Shown: positions 43,252-51,231 of the stretch, piece by piece
Numbering within the stretch: the stretch's first letter is position 1
Layout of the letters: each line of letters starts with the position of its first letter
Assembly (NCBI GenBank): GCA_038243605.1
Contig: JBBSQX010000007.1
Span: forward strand, 62,001-126,000
From: Terrimesophilobacter sp038243605
GTDB lineage: Bacteria; Actinomycetota; Actinomycetes; Actinomycetales; Microbacteriaceae
DNA: 64,000 nucleotides
Direction: 5' to 3'
Notes under the pieces: generated by a model
Seen by the model: the letters and a program-made list of their open reading frames with translations, nothing else
What the model was told of the DNA's origin: nothing
The model's database searches: none
Translations under genes and position numbers: made by a program

Positions 43252-44321
43252 GTTCATCGCGAAATATCCAGCAGGTGCGACGGCGTCACAAGCTTCAGTC
43301 GGCACTCGGTTTGGGCGAGACGCTGTTCGCTTCTGCCGAGGATCGTCGTTTCGCGGTGGCGTTGAGCAAAGGCCTCGACCTGGTAGAGTCTGGCCTTCTT
43401 GCGCAAGTGACCTTTGCCGACAACCTCGCTGACGTGACGGCCAGGTACTTGTTCGATGCCGGTGGTAAGCGCATTCGGCCGACGCTCACGTTGCTCACGG
43501 CCCAGCTCGGTAACGGCAACACGCCTGAGGTTGTAGTTGCTGCGCAGGCCATCGAGATTACCCACCTCGCCTCGCTGTACCACGACGATGTCATGGATGA
43601 GGCAGAGGTTCGCCGTGGGGTGCCCAGCGCTCAGACGGTGTGGGGTAACTCGGTAGCCATCCTCACCGGCGACCTGTTGTTCGCTCGTGCTGGACGCATG
43701 ATCGCGAGCCTTGGCAGTAAAGCCATCGAGTTGCAGGCGGAGACGTTTGAGAGGCTGTGCCTCGGCCAGCTTCACGAAACAATGGGGCCGAACCCCGACG
43801 ACGACCCGATCGAGCATTACCTTCAGGTACTCAGAGACAAGACGGGTTCGTTGATCGCAGCGGCGGCTCAGGTTGGTGTCATCTTTTCGGGTGCACCTCG
43901 TGAGTTTGAGGAGCCCGTTCGTCAGTTCGGCGAGAAAATCGGTGTCGCTTTTCAGCTCATTGATGACGTTATTGACCTCGCCGCCGAAGTGGAAGAAACC
44001 GGAAAGACCCCCGGCACCGACCTTCGCGCCGGCGTGGCGACGCTGCCGGTTCTCTACCTGCGCAACCAGGCTGTCAATGACCCTGAGGCCGCAGCGCTTC
44101 TTGCGCGCATAGACCGGGGTGCGAATGGTGGCGCCGCTGCCAACGCCGAGTTTGATGCGGCGATCGCTGAGCTTCGCACCCATCCGGTCACCCGCGCGAC
44201 TCTCGACGAGGCTCGCCGCTGGGCTGGCGAAGGCGTCGATGCGCTGTCGGCTCTGCCGGCTGGCCCGGTGCGCAAAGCGTTGACGAAGTTCGCTGGCACT
44301 CTTGTCGAACGCTCAAACTGA
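43248..44321 (+). CDS. trans-polyprenyl diphosphate synthase for the menaquinone side chain
   Basis: A 357-residue all-helical prenyl synthase. The first aspartate-rich motif is LASLYHDDVMDEAEVRRG, and the second is LIDDVIDLAAE. The residue pattern before the first motif and the context suggest a long-chain product such as heptaprenyl, octaprenyl or nonaprenyl diphosphate, the substrate of MenA. The exact length cannot be told. Start TTG 43248 overlaps the menG stop and is coupled to it. Confidence 0.9.
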   Translation: MSSSRNIQQVRRRHKLQSALGLGETLFASAEDRRFAVALSKGLDLVESGLLAQVTFADNLADVTARYLFDAGGKRIRPTLTLLTAQLGNGNTPEVVVAAQAIEITHLASLYHDDVMDEAEVRRGVPSAQTVWGNSVAILTGDLLFARAGRMIASLGSKAIELQAETFERLCLGQLHETMGPNPDDDPIEHYLQVLRDKTGSLIAAAAQVGVIFSGAPREFEEPVRQFGEKIGVAFQLIDDVIDLAAEVEETGKTPGTDLRAGVATLPVLYLRNQAVNDPEAAALLARIDRGANGGAAANAEFDAAIAELRTHPVTRATLDEARRWAGEGVDALSALPAGPVRKALTKFAGTLVERSN

Positions 44322-45695
44322 TTGGCTGATGTGACTGTGACGCAGGAGACCACGCTGCGCGTGGCAATCGTGGGCGCGGGCCCCGCCGGAATCTTCGCCG
44401 CCGACCTGCTTCTGAAGTCTGAGCGGAGCTTCAACGTTTCGATCGACCTGTTCGAGCAGTTGCCGGCGCCATACGGTCTCGTGAGGTACGGTGTTGCCCC
44501 CGATCATCCGCGCATCAAGGGCATTGTGAATGCGCTGCGGGATGTTCTGGATGGCGGCAACATCCGTTTCTTCGGCAACGTGCGTTTTGGCACCGACATC
44601 ACGATGGATGACCTCAAACGGCACTACAACGCGGTGATCTTCACCACAGGTGCGCTGCGGGATGCCGCGCTCGACATTCCAGGGCTCGAGCTGCCGGGTA
44701 ATTACGGGGCCAGCGACTTTGTGTGCTGGTACGACGGGCACCCCGATGTGCCGCGCGAGTGGCCGCTCAACCATGGTGTTGCGGCGGTTATCGGCAACGG
44801 CAACGTTGCGTTGGATGTCACCCGACTGCTGGCAAAGCACGCGGAAGATCTTCTCGACACCGAGATTCCCGCCAACGTGTACAACGTTCTTGCGGCCTCT
44901 CCCATCACCGATGTTCACGTCTTTGGTCGGCGTGGCCCGCTTCAGGTGCGGTTCACCCCCTTGGAGCTGCGTGAGCTTGGCGATCTTCGCGACGTTGACA
45001 TCATCCTGCACGACGAAGACTTCGGCGTGGACGAATCCGACGAGCGATCCATCGCCACGAGCAAGCAGTTGCTTGTCATCAACCGCATTCTTACCGGATG
45101 GCGCGAGCGCGAAACCGGAGCAGCATCCCGCCGCATTCATCTGCACTTCTACTCCAAGCCTGTGGAGGTTCTCGGTGACGACCACGTCACCGGTATCCGT
45201 ATCGAACGCACAGTGCCCGATGGTGAGGGCGGGGCGCACGGTACGGGGGAGTTCCGTGACATTGCCGTGGATGCCGTCTACCGCGCGATCGGCTTCTTCG
45301 GTTCCGCGCTCGAGGGTGTGCCCTTCGATCCGCACCGCGGCGTCATCCCGAACCGTGCTGGGCGCGCAATCGATGACGACGACGAACAGGTGCCCGGCGT
45401 GTACGCGAGCGGCTGGATCAAGCGCGGGCCCATCGGCCTTATCGGCGCGACGAAGAGTGATGCGCTTGAGACGGTGCACTCGATTCTCAGCGACCAGGCC
45501 GAGTGGTGGTCCCCCTCTGCGCCAGAGCCGGATGCCGTGGTGGCGATGCTGCGCGATCGTGGCATCCGCTACACGACGACGGAGGGCTGGCATCGCCTCG
45601 ACGCGCACGAGAAGGCGCTGGGCGAGGCGCAGCAGCGCGAACGCATCAAGGTTGTTCCGCGCGACGAGATGGTCGAGATCTCTACCAAAGAGTGA
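44322..45695 (+). CDS. FprA-type ferredoxin/adrenodoxin-NADP reductase
   Basis: A roughly 457-residue FAD enzyme. The FAD motif VGAGPAGIFAADLLL is at the N terminus, LPAPYGLVRYGVAPDHP is the adrenodoxin-reductase signature, the NADP motif is VIGNGNVALDVTRLL, and the C-terminal FAD contact is ASGWIKRGPIGLIGATKSDA. The enzyme moves electrons between NADPH and ferredoxin. Start is uncertain: TTG 44322, GTG 44331 or GTG 44337. It follows the prenyl synthase with no gap; a link to quinone metabolism is not proven. It is not the MenJ-type reductase seen in mycobacteria. Confidence 0.87.
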   Translation: MADVTVTQETTLRVAIVGAGPAGIFAADLLLKSERSFNVSIDLFEQLPAPYGLVRYGVAPDHPRIKGIVNALRDVLDGGNIRFFGNVRFGTDITMDDLKRHYNAVIFTTGALRDAALDIPGLELPGNYGASDFVCWYDGHPDVPREWPLNHGVAAVIGNGNVALDVTRLLAKHAEDLLDTEIPANVYNVLAASPITDVHVFGRRGPLQVRFTPLELRELGDLRDVDIILHDEDFGVDESDERSIATSKQLLVINRILTGWRERETGAASRRIHLHFYSKPVEVLGDDHVTGIRIERTVPDGEGGAHGTGEFRDIAVDAVYRAIGFFGSALEGVPFDPHRGVIPNRAGRAIDDDDEQVPGVYASGWIKRGPIGLIGATKSDALETVHSILSDQAEWWSPSAPEPDAVVAMLRDRGIRYTTTEGWHRLDAHEKALGEAQQRERIKVVPRDEMVEISTKE

Positions 45696-45698
45696 GTT

Positions 45699-47171
45699 CT
45701 ACTGAACTGCTGAGCTGAGCCTGGCCACGTTGTCGAGAACTTGCGAGAAGACGGGTCGACGCAGCCACTCCTCGAGAACGAGTTCGCGGCTGTTCGCGCG
45801 ATAGCCGTCTTCGATTTGGCGCAGTTCGCGCACAATGGAGTGCCCTCGCACCATCACTGAGATTTCGAGGTTGAGGCTGAACGAGCGCATATCCATATTG
45901 CTCGACCCGATGACCGCCACCTGGTCGTCGATGGTGAAGTGCTTCGGGTGCAGCACGGTTGGCTCTCGGTAGAGCCAGATGCGCACGCCAGCCTTCAGTA
46001 GCTCCTCGTAGTAGCTGCGCTGCGCGTGGTAAACCAAGGGCTGATCACCGATCTCAGAAACGAACAGCTGAACGTCAATTCCGCTTTGTGCGGCCGTGGT
46101 GACCGCGTAGAGCATCGATTCGTCTGGCACGAAGTACGGGCTGCAGATCATGACTCGTTCTTGCGCGGCATAGATGAGCGAGTTGAAGAGTCGAAGGTTA
46201 TTCTCGCCATCAAAGGTTGGCCCGCTCGGCACAACCTGCGCGCCAACCCGGTCACGCACCGGGTTGACGTTGCGCACCGGGGTCGCTTCACGCGTGAGAA
46301 GTTCGTTTGTTTCGCAGTACCAATCCGTCACAAAAAGGGCGTTGATTCCAGCGACGATGGGGCCTTCAAAGCGCACCATGAGGTCTTTCCAGTGCAAGCC
46401 TCTTCGCAGGTTTGATCGCTTGTTGTAGGTGGAGTCGATGATGTTTTGTGAGCCGGTGAAGGCAACGAGCCCGTCGATCACGAGAAGCTTGCGATGGTTG
46501 CGAAGGTCAATGCGCTGAAACTTGCCACGCAGCGGCTGAAATGGCAGCATGAGCCGCCATTCGATGCCCATCGATTTCAGGCGCCGGATGGTGCGCCGGT
46601 ACCCGGGGGAACGGAAGGAGGCGATGTGGTCGAGCAGAACGCGCACCGTCACTCCGCGAGCGGCAGCAGCCGCCAGCGCATCGAAGTATGGCGTTGTCGT
46701 GTCGTCGAGCGACATGATGTAGAACTCGGAGTGCACGTACTTCTTTGCCTCACCGATGGCACCCGTCATCGCTTGGAGCGATTCGATGTAGTCGGGCAGA
46801 AGTTGGGCGTCATTGCCACCCACGAGTGGCATCGCACCGAGATTGCGGTTGAGTGTCGTGATTGGCTCAAGCCACTCAGGCCACGGGTGGTCGTGAGTGA
46901 GCTGATCCATTCCTTCTGTGGTGTCGAGAATGTACTCGTTGATTTCGTCTTGCTTCTCGCGACGACCTTTAGGCAAGTGTCTACTGCCGAAGATGAGAAA
47001 CAGCAGAATGCCAACGAAGGGCAGAAAGAAGATCGCCAACAGCCACGCCATTGCGGTTTGTGGTCGCCGATTGCGTGGCACGTAAATGACGGAGAGAACG
47101 CGCACAACCACGTCGACACCGATAACGATGCCCGTAATCCACAGAGCGAGACTTGTCGGGTCGATCTCCAC
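45699..47171 (-). CDS. cls: cardiolipin synthase (PLD type)
   Basis: A 490-residue membrane enzyme that joins phosphatidylglycerol into cardiolipin. Two N-terminal TM helices (about residues 8-27 and 38-60, PLDc_N type), then two HKD catalytic motifs: HRKLLVIDG (about 236) and HPKHFTIDD (about 415). Length is typical. The 3' end meets the reductase gene with 3 bp between stops. Followed on the same strand upstream by yajQ. Confidence 0.93.
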   Translation of the reverse strand: MEIDPTSLALWITGIVIGVDVVVRVLSVIYVPRNRRPQTAMAWLLAIFFLPFVGILLFLIFGSRHLPKGRREKQDEINEYILDTTEGMDQLTHDHPWPEWLEPITTLNRNLGAMPLVGGNDAQLLPDYIESLQAMTGAIGEAKKYVHSEFYIMSLDDTTTPYFDALAAAAARGVTVRVLLDHIASFRSPGYRRTIRRLKSMGIEWRLMLPFQPLRGKFQRIDLRNHRKLLVIDGLVAFTGSQNIIDSTYNKRSNLRRGLHWKDLMVRFEGPIVAGINALFVTDWYCETNELLTREATPVRNVNPVRDRVGAQVVPSGPTFDGENNLRLFNSLIYAAQERVMICSPYFVPDESMLYAVTTAAQSGIDVQLFVSEIGDQPLVYHAQRSYYEELLKAGVRIWLYREPTVLHPKHFTIDDQVAVIGSSNMDMRSFSLNLEISVMVRGHSIVRELRQIEDGYRANSRELVLEEWLRRPVFSQVLDNVARLSSAVQ

Positions 47172-47198
47172 AGCGTTCCGATCCGATGACGTTAGCGG

Positions 47199-47687
47199 CT
47201 AGCGAAAGTTGACGAACTGCAAATCTACGTCGAGCTTGGCACCTTTGAGAAGAGCCATCGTTGCTTGCAGGTCGTCGCGGCTCTTGGAGCTAACCCGCAA
47301 CTCGTCGCCCTGAATCTGAGACTTGACGCTCTTGGGGGCCTCGTCGCGAATGAGCTTGCCGATCTTCTTGGCGTCATCTTGCGCGATGCCCTGCTTCACC
47401 TCTGCCTCAATGCGAAACTCTTTGCCAGAGGGGTATGGCTCGCCGGCGTCGAGGCTGCGCAAGGAGATGCCACGCTTGATGAGCTTCGACTCGAACACTT
47501 CGAGCACAGCTTTCACGCGTTCTTCGGAGTTCGCCTTCATGAGCACCTTCTCGCCGCTGTAATCGATTTCGGCGCCCACGTTCTTGAAGTCGTAACGGGT
47601 CACGATCTCCTTTTGGGCCTGGTGAAGAGCGTTGTCGAGCTCCATCTTGTCTACTTTGCTGACAACGTCGAAAGTTGAATCTGCCAT
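47199..47687 (-). CDS. YajQ family cyclic-di-GMP/nucleotide-binding protein
   Basis: A 162-residue UPF0234 protein with two RRM-like folds: opens ADSTFDVVSKVDKMELDNA, then DYSGEKVLMKANSEERVKAV and ends DLQFVNFR. Some members bind cyclic di-GMP or tRNA; the role here is unknown. ATG 47687 has TACGAT 7 nt upstream. Its mycobacterial relative Rv0566c also sits after the menaquinone genes. Confidence 0.92.
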   Translation of the reverse strand: MADSTFDVVSKVDKMELDNALHQAQKEIVTRYDFKNVGAEIDYSGEKVLMKANSEERVKAVLEVFESKLIKRGISLRSLDAGEPYPSGKEFRIEAEVKQGIAQDDAKKIGKLIRDEAPKSVKSQIQGDELRVSSKSRDDLQATMALLKGAKLDVDLQFVNFR

Positions 47688-47865
47688 GGGCCCAATCGTA
47701 GCCCGCAGGCTGCTGGTGAGCACCTCTGGTGCAGTGCACGAAGTGTTTAGCCGTTCGGGATATACACCGCTAAGGTTGCCTCAACTCTCGCCGCGGCGCA
47801 CCTCAAAGGTCGGCGCAGGGGTTGTGAGATGTTTCATCCCACGCCGACCGACGATTGGATACCTC

Positions 47866-48453
47866 ATGTTCGCCTGGCCACGAATTTTTCCTGCGATGTG
47901 TTTGGCGGGCGCAGTCTTGGTGCTCTCCGCCTGTTCAGCTCCGGCGCCGAGCACTGTCAAGCCCGGCAACAACGGCGGCGTTGGCACCACCGCAGAAAGT
48001 GGCGCGGACGCGGATGCCGACTCCAGTGTTACCGGGCCGCAGGCAGCTGAATGCCCGCAGGGTCTTCGCGACCTCGCCGCGAAACTTCCGGAAGAAACGT
48101 TCACCGGGGATGAAATATCTGTCGGCCAGTTTCTCTCGAGCATCGACTCGAAGTATGTTGCCGTGGGTCTTGCCCCGTCGTGCGTGTTTGAGTCCACCCA
48201 GAACAACACGAAACACAGTGTTTTTTACGTCGGTGAGGGAAAGGATTTTCTCGCGTCACTTGCAGACAAGTTGACCGCTGAAGGTCTTGTTTCCGCTTCG
48301 TACAATAATGATCACAGCCAAAACTGGAGCAACGAGTACAGATCTGTTGTCGTTTCCATCGAGTATTACTCTGTAGGCGACGACAACCCGTGGCCGGGTG
48401 TGGATTTCGGCGACGAGTTGGTTTGGGCCTGGATCGCCTTCGTTCCCGAGTAG
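47866..48453 (+). CDS. putative lipoprotein
   Basis: A 195-residue exported protein with a clear type II signal (VLVLSACSAP, lipidated Cys at about residue 24), then a disordered Gly/Thr/Asp-rich linker and a folded domain with two cysteines (ECPQG and PSCVFES). No family recognised. The start ATG 47866 begins the signal peptide cleanly; the open frame extends upstream over yajQ and is not used. The gene after it, a transglycosylase, starts 9 nt downstream and may be cotranscribed. Confidence 0.7.
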   Translation: MFAWPRIFPAMCLAGAVLVLSACSAPAPSTVKPGNNGGVGTTAESGADADADSSVTGPQAAECPQGLRDLAAKLPEETFTGDEISVGQFLSSIDSKYVAVGLAPSCVFESTQNNTKHSVFYVGEGKDFLASLADKLTAEGLVSASYNNDHSQNWSNEYRSVVVSIEYYSVGDDNPWPGVDFGDELVWAWIAFVPE

Positions 48454-48462
48454 TTTGGGGGA

Positions 48463-49245
48463 GTGGCGATCAAGGTTTCACGTCTGTACTCTCGCTCGAT
48501 GCTCGTCGTCGCGGCAGTGTTCCTCGCGGTCGTTGTTGTTGCGGGCCTGGTATTCCTGCTCCTCGCTCCTCGGGCGGGCGAGAATGCTGCTGGCCCCCAG
48601 CCCACTCGTGGCCCAAACTTCGCGGTGGTTGTGGTCGCGCCGCCCTTAGCCGTGACTCCAACGCGCGGCGGCATTGCCGGGCTGGCGGAGGCCGGCTGGG
48701 TGAAGCGGGTCTCCGCGGCATCCGGCATTCCGCCCCGTGCACTTGCTGCATATGCGGGCGCAGCGCTCGCGAAAGCGTCCGCCATGCCAGAGTGTGGGCT
48801 GAGCTGGACGACGCTCGCAGGTCTCGGCTCCGTTGAGAGCGATCACGGCCGCCACGGTGGCTCCTCTGTGGGAGAAGATGGCACAGTCACACCGCCCATT
48901 TTGGGCATCGCCCTTGACGGTGATGCGGCCTCGCATATCCCCGATTCTGATGGCGGGGAGATTGACGGCGACACGAAGTACGATCGCGCGGTGGGCCCGA
49001 TGCAGCTGATTCCGCAAACCTGGCGCAATTGGCACGCGGATGGCAACGGTGATGGTGTTGAGGACCCGCAAAACATTGATGATGCCCTCGTAGCGACTAG
49101 CAACTACCTGTGTCGTGCAAGCGGCAACATGACCGATCGCGAGGGTTGGCGTGCCGGGGTTCTCGCCTACAACGGGTCGGATGCGTACGCTCAAGCGGTT
49201 GCAGATGCCGCCAATAGGTACGCAGAATCCGCCGCAACGAAGTGA
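48463..49245 (+). CDS. lytic murein transglycosylase
   Basis: A 260-residue exported peptidoglycan-cleaving enzyme. One N-terminal TM anchor (residues about 14-36), a Pro-rich stalk, then an MltB-like domain with catalytic glutamate in GLGSVESDHGRHGG and the GPMQLIPQTWRNW motif. A long Asp/Gly region sits between them. GTG 48463 has TAGTTT 6 nt upstream, so it may have its own leaderless promoter. It lies just before tRNA-Tyr and the type VII-like cassette, whose products must cross the wall; no link is shown. Confidence 0.87.
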   Translation: MAIKVSRLYSRSMLVVAAVFLAVVVVAGLVFLLLAPRAGENAAGPQPTRGPNFAVVVVAPPLAVTPTRGGIAGLAEAGWVKRVSAASGIPPRALAAYAGAALAKASAMPECGLSWTTLAGLGSVESDHGRHGGSSVGEDGTVTPPILGIALDGDAASHIPDSDGGEIDGDTKYDRAVGPMQLIPQTWRNWHADGNGDGVEDPQNIDDALVATSNYLCRASGNMTDREGWRAGVLAYNGSDAYAQAVADAANRYAESAATK

Positions 49246-49251
49246 ACGATT

Positions 49252-49278
49252 TTGCACTGAGCCGCAACCCGCTATCCT
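49252..49278 (+). promoter_or_regulatory. tRNA-Tyr promoter
   Basis: TTGCAC (49252-49257) and TATCCT (49273-49278) are spaced by 15 bp upstream of tRNA-Tyr. A CTCCGG/CCGGAG inverted repeat follows in the leader. Confidence 0.4.
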
Positions 49279-49323
49279 TAAGCTCTGTCTCCGGTCAGAT
49301 GAATACATGTGGCCGGAGCAACT

Positions 49324-49405
49324 GGCAAGTTACCCAAGTGGCCAAAGGGATCTGACTGTAAATCAGACGGCGTAGCCTTCGTGAGTTCGAACCTCGCACT
49401 TGCCA
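49324..49405 (+). tRNA. tRNA-Tyr (GTA)
   Basis: 82 nt with a full cloverleaf: acceptor GGCAAGT/ACTTGCC with discriminator A, anticodon loop CTGTAAA in stem CTGA...TCAG giving GTA, a long variable arm typical of tRNA-Tyr, and T loop GTTCGAACC. No CCA is encoded. A long tRNA followed by accessory genes is a classic integration point; I found no second copy of its 3' end in the window. Confidence 0.93.
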
Positions 49406-49418
49406 CCGCAGTACACGC

Positions 49419-49449
49419 AAGGGCTCCAGCAGTAAGCGCTGGGGCCCTT
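49419..49449 (+). terminator. hairpin after tRNA-Tyr
   Basis: AAGGGCTCCAGC pairs with GCTGGGGCCCTT (12 bp with one G-T pair, 7-nt loop). It starts 13 bp after the tRNA and should end its transcript. Confidence 0.65.
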
Positions 49450-49477
49450 CGTAGTTTCAGCAGTTATCATTCGGGGC

Positions 49478-49519
49478 ATGCGCGAATATCAAGAACTTGA
49501 GCACGAGAAGGCATTTTGA
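49478..49519 (+). CDS. 13-residue leader peptide (MREYQELEHEKAF)
   Basis: A tiny ORF starting 7 nt after the -10-like hexamer TATCAT (49465-49470), so probably leaderless. Its TGA overlaps the TTG of the next gene (TTGA, 49516-49519). Composition is charged and acidic. It may be a real coupler of the cassette or chance; conservation of this frame would decide. Confidence 0.45.
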   Translation: MREYQELEHEKAF

Positions 49520-49794
49520 AGATGAGCATCATTCCCCCCGTGTTGTACCTTCCCGTTCGACTCACCTCAGTCGGGCACCAGTCGGCAGAAGTCCGAACTC
49601 TTCCAGATGGCCGTCGGGCTTTACTCGCCTTCACGGCACTCGACCGGCTTGCCGATCAGTGCGGTACGGAGCAACCGTGGTCGCTCGTTCAAACTGATGC
49701 GCTAGGTTCTGTGAAGGACGAACAGCCGTTCGATGTGGTGAGTTTCGATCCGGTGATCTCACAACATCTGAAGGCGGATGGGAGGCTCCTGTGA
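49516..49794 (+). CDS. SAV_915/SseB-like protein in type VII-linked cassette
   Basis: A small protein of about 92 residues. The segment LPVRLTSVGHQSAEVRTLPDGRRALLAFTALDRLADQCG followed by QPW matches the pattern of the actinobacterial SAV_915 family (related to SseB-type domains), often found next to WXG100 genes. Starts possible: TTG 49516 (coupled to the leader) or ATG 49522. It overlaps the next gene by 4 nt. Function unknown; a chaperone or adaptor for a secreted partner is inferred from context. Confidence 0.68.
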   Translation: MKMSIIPPVLYLPVRLTSVGHQSAEVRTLPDGRRALLAFTALDRLADQCGTEQPWSLVQTDALGSVKDEQPFDVVSFDPVISQHLKADGRLL

Positions 49795-50084
49795 GCGGAA
49801 TCGAGATGGATCGAGACTCCATGCGGTGGGTTCTCAAAAAAACAGAAGAGCACGCCGATGATGTCTCAAGCATTCTGAGCGGTTTCTCTTCTACCGCAGA
49901 CGGCGGTATCGCAAGCGACAAGATCGCGTTTATTGTGCGTGCAGCTCTGGAGGCAGCGCAGCTTTCGGCCGACAGTGTGCAGGGTCTGTGTGACGTTGCG
50001 AGTCTCGCTGTCGACGATCAGACTGCCACTGAGTCAGACATTTTGGAGTCGCTCAATAATTTTGCCGGTAAGGAATTTGACTGA
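49791..50084 (+). CDS. EspC/WXG100-like helical protein
   Basis: A 97-residue protein predicted to be two long helices separated near residue 40. No signal peptide. Its size, the acidic C-terminal helix ending ATESDILESLNNFAGKEFD and its overlap with a WXG protein gene suggest an ESX secreted-partner (EspC-like) fold. It lacks a clear W-x-G, so it may be the non-WXG half of a heterodimer. It overlaps the next gene by 1 nt. Confidence 0.6.
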   Translation: MSGIEMDRDSMRWVLKKTEEHADDVSSILSGFSSTADGGIASDKIAFIVRAALEAAQLSADSVQGLCDVASLAVDDQTATESDILESLNNFAGKEFD

Positions 50085-51220
50085 TGGGGATCGACCTCAC
50101 AATCCCGGGCGACCCCGCGGCCATCCGTTCTCTCGCAGAGTGGCTAGACCCTAAGCTCAATAATCCGGTCAACGATTTGCACCAACGTGTCAAAACCACC
50201 TCCTTCATGTCTTGGGACTACTGGAGGGGCGAGACGGCGACGGCATTTCGTGAGACGACCGATGCGATTGCCAAAGGGATCGACCCGGTAGACAGCTACA
50301 TTGCTGATGCGGCAGAAGTGTTTCGTGCCTACTCGGAACGACTGCGCCGGGGTAAAGAGAAGTTTGCCGAATACGGTGAGTCTGCGAAAAATACTTGGCT
50401 TACGGTGGTGGGTCCGATTATTGCTCCGCCGATTGCTCCGCAGCAATTCTTCACAAAGCCCGGATCTCCACCACCGATTCAACGCGGACCGAACGGTGAG
50501 TGCATCGTGCAGCGCCCGCCTGGCGCATACGAAGAATCGTTGGAGCTTTATAAGAAGATCGCCAATGACGTCGGCACGTGGTGGGGAGACCTTGAGAATT
50601 GGGTCGACGAGCACATCGTTCTTTTGATGACGCGCGTGGAAGAGTTTCAGAAACTCACGAACGCCTTCGCCGCCCTCCAGAAGGGAAACTACGTTGCCCT
50701 CAGCTTTCTTCTGAACCGCACAGCCGCCCAGTGGGAGGGGAACCTCACATTCTTTGAAGGCGAGGCGAAGAAAACGCAGGGGCTTTACGAGTCCCATAAT
50801 CAACGACTGCGTTCGGGCGATCCACGCATCAGATCGGCCGCCGAGAAGATGAGCAAGCCAGAACTGCGCGCGGCGCGACACGCGCTCGCTTCCGAGGTGG
50901 GCAAGCTTAAGGTGGGGACGAAAATCATCCCCCTGGTCGGGCCGGCGATCGACGTCGTCTCTGGTGGTGTTGAGATCGCTAATGGCGGGTCGCCCTCCAC
51001 CGTGGTTGTTGGCGTCGCTAGCGGCGTGGGCGGGGGCGTGGTGGCCGGTGCCGTGATCACGGGGACTGTTGTTGCTGCGCCTGTTGTCGTGACCGCGGTG
51101 GCAGTCACCGCCGCATCCGTTGCCGCAGCAGAGGGCAGTCGGTGGCTCTGGGAGCACGGTGTGTCACTCGATGTGCGGGAAGCGATCGACTCGGGCGATT
51201 TCGGCTACATCATCAGGTGA
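50084..51220 (+). CDS. WXG100-type protein with hydrophobic glycine-rich C-terminal domain (putative effector)
   Basis: A 378-residue protein. The N-terminal about 100 residues are helical with a central W-R-G (residues 47-49, WDYWRGETATAF), the WXG100 hairpin of type VII substrates. A Pro-rich linker follows, then helices to about residue 265, then a long apolar segment (276-350) rich in Gly, Val and Ala, with a GVGGGVVAGAV glycine-zipper core. A short polar tail closes it. This layout resembles membrane-acting polymorphic toxins, but I know no family that matches the C-terminal domain. Cotranslated with the genes on both sides. Confidence 0.65.
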   Translation: MGIDLTIPGDPAAIRSLAEWLDPKLNNPVNDLHQRVKTTSFMSWDYWRGETATAFRETTDAIAKGIDPVDSYIADAAEVFRAYSERLRRGKEKFAEYGESAKNTWLTVVGPIIAPPIAPQQFFTKPGSPPPIQRGPNGECIVQRPPGAYEESLELYKKIANDVGTWWGDLENWVDEHIVLLMTRVEEFQKLTNAFAALQKGNYVALSFLLNRTAAQWEGNLTFFEGEAKKTQGLYESHNQRLRSGDPRIRSAAEKMSKPELRAARHALASEVGKLKVGTKIIPLVGPAIDVVSGGVEIANGGSPSTVVVGVASGVGGGVVAGAVITGTVVAAPVVVTAVAVTAASVAAAEGSRWLWEHGVSLDVREAIDSGDFGYIIR

Positions 51221-51231
51221 TGGAGGCGGTC

